Origin: Nitrososphaerota archaeon
Lineage (GTDB): Archaea > Thermoproteota > Nitrososphaeria_A > Caldarchaeales > Wolframiiraptoraceae
Assembly: GCA_021163925.1 (NCBI GenBank)
Contig: JAGGTD010000056.1
Span: 1-38,669, forward strand
Length of the DNA stretch: 38,669 nt
Direction: 5' to 3'
Every line of letters begins with the position of its first letter. Position 1 is the stretch's first letter. The notes under the pieces were generated by a model that was not told the DNA's origin, did no database searches, and worked only from the letters and a program-made list of their open reading frames with translations. The position numbers and the translations under genes were made by a program. This document shows, piece after piece, positions 10,189 to 20,509 of the stretch.

Positions 10189-11715
10189 ATGGAGGAAATA
10201 ATCCTACCGGACCTATCGGCTATCCAGCTGAAGGCCGCCTCCCACCTCGTTAGGGAGGGGCGAGTGAGGGGTAGGCTTCTCATCCACCGGGTTTTGTTGA
10301 AGAAGGTTGAGGATCAAGCATCTCAAGGAGACACTATGGCCATGGAGGGGCTTAAAGACCTAGTCAACGCATGCGAAGAGACCGGGGTCAAGCTCGACTA
10401 TGTCGGAGACCTGAGAGATAGGGAGAAGAGCGATAGATTATTGATAGCTGAGGAGGCCGCGAGGCTGAACGCCGCGATCCTTACATGTGATCCTGTGATG
10501 GCCCAGCTCGCCGAGTCTATGGGCTTAAGGCTTCTCTACGAGCTTCCCCCACCCCCATTCTCGATAGCCCAGCTCTTCGAGGAGGATGTCATGAGCATCC
10601 ATATAAAGGAGGGGCTTCCGCCGAGGGTTAAGCGAGGGGTTCCAGGTAGGTGGAGGTTTGTCGAGATATCTGAGAAGCCTGTCTCAAGGCATGAGCTTGA
10701 ATTGCTGATAGCCCATCTTATGAGGGAGGCTTATAAGAGCTTTGGGGTTGACGCCTTCCTAGAGATAGATAAGCCCGGGGTTAAGATCTTCCAGCTAAAA
10801 GATTATAGGGTTGTGATCACGAGGCCGCCATTCTCGGATGGATTCGAGCTAACCCTCGTCAAGCCAGTCATAAGGAGAGATCTAAGAGACTACTATCTAC
10901 CACCAGAGGTCGTCGATAGGCTTGAGAATAGGGCTGAGGGAATCCTGATAGCAGGCCCACCTGGAATGGGTAAGTCTACCTTCGCCCAAGCCCTAGCCGA
11001 ATATTATCGCTCCCTTAATAAGGTCGTCAAGACGATCGAGAGCCCGAGGGATCTGAGGGTCTCACCCGACATAACCCAGTATTCGAAGGCGGCGGCGAGG
11101 CAGAGCGAGCTACACGATGTCCTCCTCCTGAGCAGACCCGACTACACGATCTTCGATGAGATAAGGGATTCAAGCGACTTCGACCTCTTCATAGATCTCA
11201 GGCTCGCCGGGATAGGGATGGTTGGGGTGATTCACGCGACATCCCCGATAGATGCCATTCAAAGGGTTGCGAATAGGGTTGATGTCGGATTGCTCCCATC
11301 GATAATAGATACGGTTATCTTCATGGATAAGGGTGAGATCCAATCGATCTACGTCTTGGAGATGACTGTAAAGGTTCCAGCGGGGTTGAGGAAGGCGGAT
11401 CTAGCGAGGCCGACCGTCATAGTCAAGGACCTCTTAACCGATGAACCACTCTACGAGCTATACGTCTTCGGGGAGAGGACTTTCGTCGTCCCCGTGAAGA
11501 AGCTTGAGGAGAGGAGGAAGCCGAGGGCTCCGATCAGGCAGATAATGAACACGCTTCAGAAGCATATACCGGACTTTAGGATCGAGGAGGAGGGGAGCTT
11601 GGTGAGAATCTATATTCCAGGCCGCTACTATCGAGTCTATGTGAGGAAGGTTCAGAATAAGCTCTTGAAGATAGCGAGGAAGTATAGCTTAACCCTAGAA
11701 GCCTTGCCGAGCTAA
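10189..11715 (+). CDS. PIN-domain/AAA+ ATPase with KH-like C-terminus (PINA-like)
   Basis: N-terminal PIN domain, Walker A GPPGMGKSTFAQAL, PilT/VirB11-like DEIRDSSDFDLFIDLRLAG...HATSPIDAIQR. Confidence 0.88.
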   Translation: MEEIILPDLSAIQLKAASHLVREGRVRGRLLIHRVLLKKVEDQASQGDTMAMEGLKDLVNACEETGVKLDYVGDLRDREKSDRLLIAEEAARLNAAILTCDPVMAQLAESMGLRLLYELPPPPFSIAQLFEEDVMSIHIKEGLPPRVKRGVPGRWRFVEISEKPVSRHELELLIAHLMREAYKSFGVDAFLEIDKPGVKIFQLKDYRVVITRPPFSDGFELTLVKPVIRRDLRDYYLPPEVVDRLENRAEGILIAGPPGMGKSTFAQALAEYYRSLNKVVKTIESPRDLRVSPDITQYSKAAARQSELHDVLLLSRPDYTIFDEIRDSSDFDLFIDLRLAGIGMVGVIHATSPIDAIQRVANRVDVGLLPSIIDTVIFMDKGEIQSIYVLEMTVKVPAGLRKADLARPTVIVKDLLTDEPLYELYVFGERTFVVPVKKLEERRKPRAPIRQIMNTLQKHIPDFRIEEEGSLVRIYIPGRYYRVYVRKVQNKLLKIARKYSLTLEALPS

Positions 11716-11747
11716 ACCCAAATACCCCCATATCAATATAGTTTTGG

Positions 11748-11795
11748 ATGATGTGGATCCGCCTCTGAATGGTGATGAGGTGGGAATACCGCTGA
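11748..11795 (+). ncRNA. Candidate C/D box guide sRNA
   Basis: C ATGATGT (11748-11754), 10-nt guide, D' CTGA (11765-11768), 3 nt, C' GTGATGA (11772-11778), 13-nt guide, D CTGA (11792-11795), all within an 80-bp intergenic gap. Ends are approximate. Confidence 0.7.
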
Positions 11796-13157
11796 TCATC
11801 TAGATGCCTCGGCGATCAACCTCCTAACCTTCTCCACGACATCCATCGAGTCTCTTCCGAAGACTAAGATCATAGGCTCCTTACCCCAATCTCCTAGATG
11901 ATAGACTAGGTCTGGAACCCTTCCACCAGCCCTCTTCACGGCCACCTCTATACCCCATGGGACGGTCCTCCCCTCAAGCCTCTTAATCTCCTCAGGCTCC
12001 TCCCTCCTATCGTAGAAGCTTACGACCCATCCTAGATTCTTGGCCGCCTCGATAAGCTTCTCATCATATCTTAGATTCATCGCCGACCTAACTCTGGGAT
12101 CGAACTTCATGGCCGTTAAGACCGCGTTCGCTACATGTCTCGACGCCCCGAACCATGGAGCCTCCGAAGCCTTAACCCCATCATAGATCCTCACAATTCT
12201 TCCGGGTATCGCTGCTACGTCTGATAGGCTGTCCGCTCCATCGATCGCCATCACTAGATTCGATTGAGATTCTGGGATGTATTTTGAGATGTTCATGGAT
12301 TCGAGGATCTCCACGGCCCTCCTCATCGATTCTAAGACCTTGAATCTCTCAGCGTCCTCGATCAATCTCCCAACCGGGTTTATTGGGCCATGGCCTCCGC
12401 CGACTGGGAAACCGTATCTGATAGCATCCTCGACGAATCTCTTAGCGATCCCAACGGCTTCGGGTATTGGGGTGTTCTTGGCGAGTTCGGCGGCTATCGC
12501 GGAGGCGAAGCAGCATCCAGTTCCGTGAGTATTCCTGCTCTCAATCCTCCTCGACTCATAGATCTTGAACTCTCCATCAAAGTAGAGGACATCGGCCACC
12601 CTCTCTCCGGGGATGTGGCCTCCCTTAACCACAACCGCCTTGACCCCGAGTTCCGAGATCTTTTGAGCAGCCTTCTTCTGATCCTCTAGGCTCCTGACCT
12701 TGAATCCTGTTAAGACCTCGGCCTCTCCGGCGTTTGGGGTTAAGACGGTGGCCAGCGGTATCAGCTCATCGATCAAGGATTTGACGGCATCCTCTCTCAG
12801 AAGCCTCGCCCCACTCTTCGCCACCATCACCGGGTCGACGACCAAGGGAGCATCTATTCCCTTAAGCTCCGAGGCCACGGCCTCGATTATCTCGCTCGTG
12901 TGGAGCATTCCGGTCTTGACGGCGTCGACCCCGATATCCTCCACCACCACCCTAATCTGCTCCCTAACCATCTCCACCGGTATGTCGTGCACCATGGTCA
13001 CCTCACGGGTGTTTTGAGCGGTTATGGCGGTTAGGGCGCTCATCCCGTGAACTCCGAGGGCTGCGAAGGTCTTCAGATCCGCTTGGATCCCAGCCCCGCC
13101 ACCAGAGTCCGATCCAGCTATGGTTAAAGCTCTAGGTATCTTCATCGAGATCTCCAT
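11796..13157 (-). CDS. thiDN: Bifunctional HMP kinase / ThiN thiamine-phosphate synthase
   Basis: [29 protein letters not shown] (ThiD) fused to a ThiN-like C-terminus ([40 protein letters not shown]). Confidence 0.92.
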   Translation of the reverse strand: MEISMKIPRALTIAGSDSGGGAGIQADLKTFAALGVHGMSALTAITAQNTREVTMVHDIPVEMVREQIRVVVEDIGVDAVKTGMLHTSEIIEAVASELKGIDAPLVVDPVMVAKSGARLLREDAVKSLIDELIPLATVLTPNAGEAEVLTGFKVRSLEDQKKAAQKISELGVKAVVVKGGHIPGERVADVLYFDGEFKIYESRRIESRNTHGTGCCFASAIAAELAKNTPIPEAVGIAKRFVEDAIRYGFPVGGGHGPINPVGRLIEDAERFKVLESMRRAVEILESMNISKYIPESQSNLVMAIDGADSLSDVAAIPGRIVRIYDGVKASEAPWFGASRHVANAVLTAMKFDPRVRSAMNLRYDEKLIEAAKNLGWVVSFYDRREEPEEIKRLEGRTVPWGIEVAVKRAGGRVPDLVYHLGDWGKEPMILVFGRDSMDVVEKVRRLIAEASR

Positions 13158-13182
13158 CGTAGGGTTACGTAAAAAACCTAAG

Positions 13183-13734
13183 CTAGCTGAGCCTCAAGAC
13201 CTCGTCCACAAGCCCCTTCAACCTATCCAAGGATCTCCTCTCCCTATCCGTTATTCCAGAGCCCTTATCATCCGCGAGCTTCTCGCCCTCATAGGCGGTG
13301 GCGGTGAAGGTCTTCGAGATGTTGATGAGCTGGATTATGTCCTCGACCTCTCCTGCATGGAGGTAGATCGTGAGATCGTTTATGAGGAGGATCTCGGTCG
13401 GATTCCTAAGATACTCCTCTATCAAGGGCTTCAAGGCGAGCATGTTAAGCCTCGCATACCTTATCACCTCCTCACGACTCTTCCCCATAGTCCTGGGCGG
13501 GATTATCCTCCATGGCTTGAGATACTTAACACATGTGACATTCCTCGTATAGTTCTCGACCGTCCCACCCACACCCCCCATATTCGGGGCCATCTCGATC
13601 ACCGTGACCCTATCCTTAAGCCCGCTTCTCACCAATTGGTCGAGGAATCTGCTGAGTAGGAGGGTCTTCCCAGATCCAACCTCTCCGACTATGATCGTCT
13701 TCTTCCCGATGAATCTCTCGAATAGGCCGCTCAT
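13183..13734 (-). CDS. Small P-loop NTPase, function unknown
   Basis: Walker [16 protein letters not shown]; Walker B-like ILLINDL. Confidence 0.65.
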   Translation of the reverse strand: MSGLFERFIGKKTIIVGEVGSGKTLLLSRFLDQLVRSGLKDRVTVIEMAPNMGGVGGTVENYTRNVTCVKYLKPWRIIPPRTMGKSREEVIRYARLNMLALKPLIEEYLRNPTEILLINDLTIYLHAGEVEDIIQLINISKTFTATAYEGEKLADDKGSGITDRERRSLDRLKGLVDEVLRLS

Positions 13735-13790
13735 CCCAGCTAGTCTTAAACACGCATGGTTATAAGGAGATTGCGTCCATTGAGTGTGGG

Positions 13791-14390
13791 TTGGATGGCA
13801 TTCAGCTGAGGAGGATAACGCTTCTAACGGTCTTCACGGCTCTAGGGGTAGCTCTCTCGCCCATAACTTGGTTCCAGTTCCTCACGACCAAGGCCTATCC
13901 AACCCAGCATCTCATAAACGCGCTGACCGGAGTCATCCTCGGGCCATGGTGGGGGATGCTCACAGCCCTCTTAATAGGAATAATAAGGAATATGATCGGG
14001 GTCGGAACCCTCTACGCATTCCCAGGAGGAGTTCCAGGAGCATTGATAGTTGGTCTCGCATACATGATAACGTCTAGGTCGAGGAATAGGTTTCTCAGAT
14101 ACTCGGCGGCCTTGATGGAACCTATTGGAACCGTATTGATCGGCGGAACCATATCCGTCTTCATCCTCGCACCAGCAATAGGAGACGTTAAGATACTCGG
14201 AGTCCTAGAGCAGAGAGGAGCCCTCGAATTCCTCCCAATATTCTGGCTTGGATGGGCCTTAAGCTCGGTTCCGGGATCAATCCTAGGCTACATGATACTC
14301 TTAGCGCTTGATAGATCCGGGGTCTTGGATAGAGTTAGGGTCTATGGGGTCAAGCCTAGGATTCAGGCCAGACGAAGAGGTCGCTCGTGA
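13791..14390 (+). CDS. thiW: ThiW-like ECF transporter S component (thiazole uptake)
   Basis: LFTVF...GVALSP...AYPTQHLINALTGVILGPWWGMLTALLIGIIRNMIGVGTLYAFPGGVPGALIVG; polytopic; TTG start in the track; adjacent to thiDN. Confidence 0.8.
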   Translation: MDGIQLRRITLLTVFTALGVALSPITWFQFLTTKAYPTQHLINALTGVILGPWWGMLTALLIGIIRNMIGVGTLYAFPGGVPGALIVGLAYMITSRSRNRFLRYSAALMEPIGTVLIGGTISVFILAPAIGDVKILGVLEQRGALEFLPIFWLGWALSSVPGSILGYMILLALDRSGVLDRVRVYGVKPRIQARRRGRS

Positions 14391-14793
14391 GGAAGTTCGC
14401 TATAACCCCAAGCCCTATCGCGACGACATAGGATGGATTCATGGGGAATCCTAGGAGATCTGATAAAACATAGAGTCCGGCGACCGTCACGACTAATCCC
14501 AAGATCCTGGAGCCGTGGAAGGCCGCGATCCTCACGAGTATGTTCATCTTCCCCCTCCTCCTAAAGGTCCAGAGATGATTCCAGGTGAAGTTGTTTAGGA
14601 TGGCTGTCTCAGTTGCTATGGCGCTCGCAACTAGGTGATGGATGGATGTATAGTTTGTTAGGATGAGGAAGACGAGCATGTTCACGACCACCCCGCTTCC
14701 ACCGACTATCGCGAACTTCAAGAATGTCTTTGTGAGAAACTTTGCCCTAATCCAGCGGAGAATCCTCATCACACGCTTCATAAACTTCAACAA
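14356..14793 (-). CDS. GtrA-like membrane protein
   Basis: KFAIVGGSGVVVNMLVFLILTNY... NNFTWNHLWTFRRRG typical GtrA signature. Confidence 0.88.
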   Translation of the reverse strand: MLKFMKRVMRILRWIRAKFLTKTFLKFAIVGGSGVVVNMLVFLILTNYTSIHHLVASAIATETAILNNFTWNHLWTFRRRGKMNILVRIAAFHGSRILGLVVTVAGLYVLSDLLGFPMNPSYVVAIGLGVIANFLTSDLFVWPES

Positions 14794-14795
14794 AC

Positions 14796-15638
14796 CTATC
14801 CCTGATAGATCTTCTTAAGCTTTGCTAGATTCGTCTTGAAGTTCCCGCGTGAATCGACGGGTGTCTCTAAGATCAATGGTAAGGGTCTTATCGCTGGATG
14901 GTGGACGAATTCCTTTAACCCCCTCAATCCTATCTTACCGAGTCCGAGGTGCTCATGCCTATCTATACAGCTTCCCAGGTCTCCCTTTGAATCGTTTATG
15001 TGAACCACCTTAAGCATCTTTAATCCAATTATCTTATCGAAGTCCTTTATGGTGTTCTCTACAGCCTTCTTGGTTCTGAGGTCGTATCCTGCGGCGAATG
15101 CGTGGCATGTGTCGAAGCATACTCCGATCCTGCTTTTATCCTCTATTAGGTCTATTATCCTCCTTATGTCCTCGAATCTCGATCCAACGCTGTTCTTCTG
15201 GCCCGCCATGTTCTCCAACAATAGCATCACATCATTATCGACCTTCGAGAATGCCTTGTTAATTCCGCTGGCAACCCTCTTAATCCCTCCCTCAATTCCC
15301 TTCCCTAGATGGCTTCCAACATGTAAGACGAGATAGGGGAGTCCGAGCCTCTCAGTCCGCTTAAGCTCCTCCATCAACGAATTCACAGACTTCCTATACA
15401 CGCTCTTATCGGGGGATGCGAGGTTTGGGAGATAGGGCATGTGGGCGACGGCGACCTTAAACCCGTATTCCTCAAACTTCCTCCTAAACTCCTCGACCTC
15501 ACCCTTCTTAAACGGCTTGGCGGTCCATCCCCTAGGATTCCTCGTGAAGATCTGGAAGGTCGTGCATCCTAGGTCCTTGGCCCTATCCACCGCCTTATCT
15601 ACAGATCCGGATATCGAGACGTGAGCGCCTAATAGCAT
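14796..15638 (-). CDS. nfo: Endonuclease IV (AP endonuclease)
   Basis: MLLGAHVSISGSVDKAVDRAKDLGCTTFQIFTRNPRGW; GVCFDTCHAFAAGYD; HINDSKGDLGSCIDRHEHLGLG. Confidence 0.95.
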   Translation of the reverse strand: MLLGAHVSISGSVDKAVDRAKDLGCTTFQIFTRNPRGWTAKPFKKGEVEEFRRKFEEYGFKVAVAHMPYLPNLASPDKSVYRKSVNSLMEELKRTERLGLPYLVLHVGSHLGKGIEGGIKRVASGINKAFSKVDNDVMLLLENMAGQKNSVGSRFEDIRRIIDLIEDKSRIGVCFDTCHAFAAGYDLRTKKAVENTIKDFDKIIGLKMLKVVHINDSKGDLGSCIDRHEHLGLGKIGLRGLKEFVHHPAIRPLPLILETPVDSRGNFKTNLAKLKKIYQG

Positions 15639-15706
15639 CCCAAGATATGTGATCCTTCTCAGCCTATAACTGTTAGCCGGCTTAACGGCCGACTTATATC
15701 CCTAAA

Positions 15707-15937
15707 TTATCCCCACTTCATACCAGCGGGCTTCCTGAACCCTAAAGCCTTTCCACGGCTCTTAAGCTCCGCCAACACCTCCCTCGCCTTCCTCGAATCC
15801 TCGGTAACATATAATGGCTTAACAGAGCTGATGTCTTGGACGGCGCCGCATCTAACGCATCGAAACTTCTTCCTAGCCGAGGTTATCTGGAGATTTCCGC
15901 AGCTGGAGCACCTGACGATCCTATACAGCCTGCCCAA
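15707..15937 (-). CDS. Small zinc-ribbon protein (DUF1922-like)
   Basis: LYRIVRCSSCGNLQITSARKKFRCVRCGAVQDI. The track ORF (to 16066) overlaps the tRNA, so a TTG (15937) or CTG (15928) internal start is more likely. Confidence 0.6.
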   Translation of the reverse strand: MGRLYRIVRCSSCGNLQITSARKKFRCVRCGAVQDISSVKPLYVTEDSRKAREVLAELKSRGKALGFRKPAGMKWG

Positions 15938-16018
15938 ATCCGGCGAAGATGGGGTAAGCCTCGATTTCAACCTTAAGCGGAAAAACACAAAAGCATCCAA
16001 GGGAGCATATACGATGGA

Positions 16019-16138
16019 AGCCCGGTAGTCTAGCGGCCAAACAAGCTGGTCAGAAAAATGGGCCACGGATCCCGGGCTTTGGATCCTTGGCCGCGGAGAA
16101 GATACCCGGGGACCTGGGTTCGAATCCCAGCCGGGCTA
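16019..16138 (+). tRNA. tRNA-Gln(UUG) with two predicted introns (16041-16066 D-arm; 16083-16103 canonical 37/38)
   Basis: Acceptor AGCCCGG/CCGGGCT, anticodon stem CCGGG/CCCGG, loop CTTTGG|A, T-arm CTGGGTTCGAATCCCAG. Intron 2 forms a BHB: CTTT/GAAG central helix, bulges GGA and ATA, inner TCC/GGA. Intron 1 has a GGCC/GGCC central helix with AAA and ACG bulges. Confidence 0.88.
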
Positions 16139-16140
16139 CA

Positions 16141-17235
16141 TCACCTCTTTCTCTTTCTCGAAGGTTTTCTCGTCGAGGTTTTTGTGTAGAGTAGGACGGC
16201 TGGCTTCTTATTCATGTATTCGGCGGCTGTCAGAACCCTCTTACCCTCCTTCTCCGCGGTCTCATAGACTTCCCTCACCCTCTCCCTATATCTCGGCTCC
16301 CTGGGTAGGTGGTGGTCGTAGATGATGAGTTCCGCGTCGATCTCCCTTATTATCCTGCACATGTTCTCCACAGCCCTCCTCAAGTTGATTAGGTTGAGCA
16401 TGTATGGGATCAGGTAGGTGCTTGGGCCATCGACTATCAATATGTCTGGATTCTCGTCTATTATCCATTGAGCCTGATCCTCTATCACCGGCCCTTCAAG
16501 ATCTGATGTGTGTATTAGCTTCTCATCCTTGTAGGTTATCGTGGTTGCAATCACCCATCCAACCCTAGCATACTCAATTCCATGGAACTGAGGCTTAGTG
16601 AACCTAATCTCGGTTCCGCCAAGCTTGAACCTCTTCCCATCCACGAACCTAACCTCACATCCCTTAAACTTCATCTCCGGAATTAATCGCATCTTATTCC
16701 ACTTCTCGACCCTCTTCCTAAACCACTTCTCCCCCAGCTTAAGCAATTCCTTTTTCCTCTCCTCATAATCTCCATATCTCTTGGATCTGGCCAGCGGAAG
16801 ATCTTCCATCGGATCTGGATAGGTCTTCTCTTTCCTTGGCTTCATGAGCTCCTCCAACCTCTTCCCGCCGAACTTCGATGATAGGTGGTCGTAGAACTTC
16901 TCCGCCCTCTCCCTCTGGGAATCATTGATGTATTCATTTGGATCTTTCGCGAGGATCAGTTTCCCACGGTAGATTCTCTCATCGAAGTCCGTGAAGTGGT
17001 CATAGTGGTAGTGTGAGATTACGATCACCTCCGCCTCCTTGCTCGCCCGCCTGATCAGCCTCTCAGCCCTCCTCGCCCACCTAACCTTCATCTCCTCGGG
17101 GGCTGGGAAACTAGGCTGCATGACGGCGACCCCGGGATCTATCAGGATCGAGATGTCGGGTGTCTTGACTAGGGTGCAGGCGGACTTCGCTCCAAGCGAG
17201 TCGAACCAGATAGGCTTAAACTCTATGTATCTCAT
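16141..17235 (-). CDS. Metallo-beta-lactamase fold hydrolase (UPF0282-like)
   Basis: [15 protein letters not shown] motif, ...HTSDLEGP..., YDHHLPRE. Confidence 0.88.
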   Translation of the reverse strand: MRYIEFKPIWFDSLGAKSACTLVKTPDISILIDPGVAVMQPSFPAPEEMKVRWARRAERLIRRASKEAEVIVISHYHYDHFTDFDERIYRGKLILAKDPNEYINDSQRERAEKFYDHLSSKFGGKRLEELMKPRKEKTYPDPMEDLPLARSKRYGDYEERKKELLKLGEKWFRKRVEKWNKMRLIPEMKFKGCEVRFVDGKRFKLGGTEIRFTKPQFHGIEYARVGWVIATTITYKDEKLIHTSDLEGPVIEDQAQWIIDENPDILIVDGPSTYLIPYMLNLINLRRAVENMCRIIREIDAELIIYDHHLPREPRYRERVREVYETAEKEGKRVLTAAEYMNKKPAVLLYTKTSTRKPSRKRKR

Positions 17236-17336
17236 TCATAGAGTTCTTGGACTTGAGGATCTTTAAGCTTGATCCAAGCCATTTGACGGCGTGGGAAGAT
17301 TTAAGAGTAGGCATCCTAACAACTTTCACGAGAGCC

Positions 17337-17651
17337 ATGGAATACATCTACGCTGCTCTCCTACTCCATAGGGCTGGAAAACCGGTCGATGAGGATAATG
17401 TGAAGAAGGTTTTATCGGCGGCTGGAATAAATCCGGATGAGGCTAGGGTCAAGTCCCTCGTAGCAGCCCTCTCAGAGGTGAATATAGATGAGGTCTTAAA
17501 GACCGCTACCGCGATGCCGGCCGCACCAGCTCCAGCGCCAGCTCCAAAGGCTGAGGAGAAGCCTGAGAAGAAGGAGGAAAAGAAGGAGGAGGAGAAGAAG
17601 AAAGAAGAGAAGGAGGAGGCTTTGGCCGGGCTGAGCGCATTATTCGGCTGA
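17337..17651 (+). CDS. rpl12: Ribosomal protein L12/P1
   Basis: [50 protein letters not shown]...GLSALFG. The ATG at 17337 is preferred over the upstream start in the track. Confidence 0.95.
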   Translation: MEYIYAALLLHRAGKPVDEDNVKKVLSAAGINPDEARVKSLVAALSEVNIDEVLKTATAMPAAPAPAPAPKAEEKPEKKEEKKEEEKKKEEKEEALAGLSALFG

Positions 17652-17700
17652 GGTCCGCGTTTCACGGCTTCTTCGATGAAGGATTATCTGCTTGGATCAA

Positions 17701-17715
17701 GGGTTATATAAATCT
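17701..17715 (+). promoter_or_regulatory. Likely archaeal TATA-box promoter for alaS
   Basis: gggttatataaatct, about 30 bp upstream of the alaS ATG at 17741. Confidence 0.55.
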
Positions 17716-17740
17716 CCTTGACAAAGATTCTTGACAATAG

Positions 17741-20509
17741 ATGAAATCGAGCTTTCCTCCAGCCGCCTATGAGATAAACTTCCTGAAGGAGAGGGGATAC
17801 GTTAGGAGGCGCTGCAAGTATTGTGGAGAGTATTTCTGGACCCTAGATCCGGATAGGGATGTATGCGGGGAGTCTCCATGCGTTCCATACAGCTTCATCG
17901 GAAGATCCTTGACCAAGGCTAGATTCAGCTTCAAGGATGTGAAGGAGATCTTCTTAAGATTCTTCGAGAAGAGGGGCCATGAGGTCATAGCGCCCTACCC
18001 GGTGGTGGCGAGATGGAGAAATGACCTCTTCCTAGTTCCAGCCAGTATCGCCGACTTCCAACCCCACGTCACGTCCGGGATCTCTCCACCGCCTGCGAAC
18101 CCGCTCGTCATAATCCAGCCCTGCATCAGATTAGAGGATGTCGATAAGGTCGGCTTAACCTTTGGGAGGCATCTAACATGCTTCTCGATGGGAGGCCATC
18201 ACGCATTCAACTACCCGGATAAGGAGGTTTATTGGAAGGAGAAGACCGTCGAATACTATCACGAGTTCATAACGGGAGAGTTCGGGATCCCGGAGGAGGA
18301 GGTTATCTACAAGGAGGCGGTTTGGAGTGGTGGGGGGAACGCTGGCCCATGTCTCGAAACCATATCCTATGGATTGGAGCTCGCAACCCTAGTCTTCATG
18401 CAATACAAGACCTTGAATGGAGAATTTATCGAGCTCCCGATAAGAACGGTTGATACGGGTTATGGGATGGAGAGGTTTGCTTGGCTGAGCCAGGGAACTC
18501 CAAGCTGCTTCGACGCAGTCTATGGAGAATTGTATCCAAGGCTTGAGAAGTTGATAGGGTTTCCAAAGGTGGAGAGAAGCCTCCTAGAGAAATATTCTCC
18601 ATACACAGCCTTAGTCGTCCCAAAGGCCGAGGTAAGGGTCATGGATATCAGGAGGAGGATCTCAGAGCTATCAGGCATTCCGCTGGAGGTAATTATCGAG
18701 GAGATCGAGCCGCTTGAGAAGGTCTACGCCCTCCTAGACTTCACCAAATCCATTGCGTTCATAATGAGTGAGGGGGTCGTCCCATCGAATGTTAGAGTCG
18801 GGTACTTGGCGAGGCTCTTGATCAGGAGGACGTATAGGCTTCTCATGTCGATGGGCCATGAGGATAAGCTCCTAGACCTATTGGATCTCCAGCTCGATTA
18901 TTGGGGCAGGGAGTATCCGAATCTGAGGGAGATGAGGGATGAGGTGTTGGATCTGGTCGAGACCGAGGTTGAGAAGTTTAGGGAGACGATCTCAAAGGGT
19001 TCAAGCTATGTCGAGAGGGAGCTATCATCCATGAAGAGAAGCGGAATCGTCGAGGTTCCAGTAGACTTCATGATAAAGGTCTATGATGAGAGAGGAATAA
19101 CCCCGGATATAGTCGAGTCGATAGCGGAGAAGGTTGGGATGAGGGCGAGGGCTCCTGAGAACTTCTACAGCCTCGTGGCCTCAAGGCATCTAGGCGCCCA
19201 GAGGATTGAGGTTGAGAGGGATCAGATGAAACTATTGGAGGAGGTCTTCAAGGACTTACCCGCAACCGAGCAAACCTACTATGAGAATCCATTCGAGTCT
19301 AGGTTCGCCGCGAAGGTTCTAGGGGTTCATGGAGAATACATAGTCTTGGATAAAACCCTATTCTACCCGGAGGGCGGTGGAGCGGTCTCAGACACTGGTA
19401 GGATTAGGCACTCTAAAGGCGAGTGTAGGGTCTTAGACGTCCAGCTTTTGAGCGGTGGAGTAATCGTTCATAGGGTCGACGGCCCGCTTCCAGAGATCGG
19501 GGAACAAGTTGAGGGACTCGTCGACTTGGAGAGGAGATATGCGGTCATGAGGCATCACACGGCAACCCACATCCTGATAGGCGCAGCGAGGAGAGTCCTA
19601 GGAAAACATGCTTGGCAAGCAGGGGCTAGGAAGGAGCCCAGTCATGGGAGACTGGATATAAGCCATCACAAGAGACTGACTCTAGAGGATATTAAGAGAT
19701 TGGAGGATGAGGCGAATAGAATCGTTGGGATGAGGATCCCGTTGAGGATAATGTGGATGGATAGGAATGAGGCTGAGAGGAGATACGGCTTCTCCCTATA
19801 TCAGGGCGGCGAGGTTCCATCGGCCAAGATAAGGGTCGTGGAGATACCTGGATGGGATGCGGAGGCATGCTGCGGACTACATGTTGAGAACACGGAGGAC
19901 GTTGGATTCATAAAGATCTTGAAGACCGAGAGGATTCAAGAGGGCGTCGAGAGGCTTATCTTCGCCGCAGGCCCGGCGGCCCTACCCTATATCCAAGAGG
20001 ATTGGAGGCTTATCAGATCGTTCACGGAGAGGCTTGGAGCTCCTCGAGAGGCGGTTGAGAAGAGGTTGGATGAGATGTTGGCTGAGGTGAGAGAGCTTAG
20101 GAAGACCGTTAGGAGACTGACAAGCTTGGCCGCCAAGGCTAAGGCGATGGAGCTGAGATCCTCTCCAATACATGTTCAAGGGATCAAGCTATACGTCGTT
20201 CATGAGCCCGAGCATGACAGGGAATACGTCTTGACGATCGCGGACGAGCTGCTGAAGGACGATGAGCCCTCATGCCTCATAGCATCCTATGGGGAGAAGA
20301 GGCCATCACTACTGATCCTAGCGAATAAGCGGGCTAGGGAGAGCGGGGTGCACGCTGGGAGATTGGCATCGGCCATAGCTTCAAACTTCATGGGTAAGGG
20401 CGGTGGAAATGAGAGGCTTGGCCAGGGGGGATTTGGGAGAAGTATGACCTACGATGAGTTGAGGGATGTGGCCGTGGGAGAGCTTGAGAAGCTACTTGGA
20501 TCTAGGTGA
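17741..20509 (+). CDS. alaS: Alanyl-tRNA synthetase
   Basis: Archaeal N-terminal extension CKYCGEYFWTLDPDRDVCGESPC; GGHHAFNYP; HHTATHILIGAARRVLG; CCGLHVENTEDVG. Confidence 0.97.
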   Translation: MKSSFPPAAYEINFLKERGYVRRRCKYCGEYFWTLDPDRDVCGESPCVPYSFIGRSLTKARFSFKDVKEIFLRFFEKRGHEVIAPYPVVARWRNDLFLVPASIADFQPHVTSGISPPPANPLVIIQPCIRLEDVDKVGLTFGRHLTCFSMGGHHAFNYPDKEVYWKEKTVEYYHEFITGEFGIPEEEVIYKEAVWSGGGNAGPCLETISYGLELATLVFMQYKTLNGEFIELPIRTVDTGYGMERFAWLSQGTPSCFDAVYGELYPRLEKLIGFPKVERSLLEKYSPYTALVVPKAEVRVMDIRRRISELSGIPLEVIIEEIEPLEKVYALLDFTKSIAFIMSEGVVPSNVRVGYLARLLIRRTYRLLMSMGHEDKLLDLLDLQLDYWGREYPNLREMRDEVLDLVETEVEKFRETISKGSSYVERELSSMKRSGIVEVPVDFMIKVYDERGITPDIVESIAEKVGMRARAPENFYSLVASRHLGAQRIEVERDQMKLLEEVFKDLPATEQTYYENPFESRFAAKVLGVHGEYIVLDKTLFYPEGGGAVSDTGRIRHSKGECRVLDVQLLSGGVIVHRVDGPLPEIGEQVEGLVDLERRYAVMRHHTATHILIGAARRVLGKHAWQAGARKEPSHGRLDISHHKRLTLEDIKRLEDEANRIVGMRIPLRIMWMDRNEAERRYGFSLYQGGEVPSAKIRVVEIPGWDAEACCGLHVENTEDVGFIKILKTERIQEGVERLIFAAGPAALPYIQEDWRLIRSFTERLGAPREAVEKRLDEMLAEVRELRKTVRRLTSLAAKAKAMELRSSPIHVQGIKLYVVHEPEHDREYVLTIADELLKDDEPSCLIASYGEKRPSLLILANKRARESGVHAGRLASAIASNFMGKGGGNERLGQGGFGRSMTYDELRDVAVGELEKLLGSR

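Noticed and set aside
12390-12689. Plus ORFs over thiDN (12277-12528, 12390-12689, 12700-13017, 13120-13659)
   Set aside because: Antisense shadows of thiDN and the P-loop gene.
15938-16066. N-terminal extension of the zinc-ribbon ORF in the track
   Set aside because: It would overlap the tRNA-Gln gene; the conserved part starts around LYRIVRCSSCG.
17247-17336. N-terminal extension of L12 in the track
   Set aside because: L12 proteins start at [10 protein letters not shown]; the upstream residues are unrelated and precede the likely TSS.
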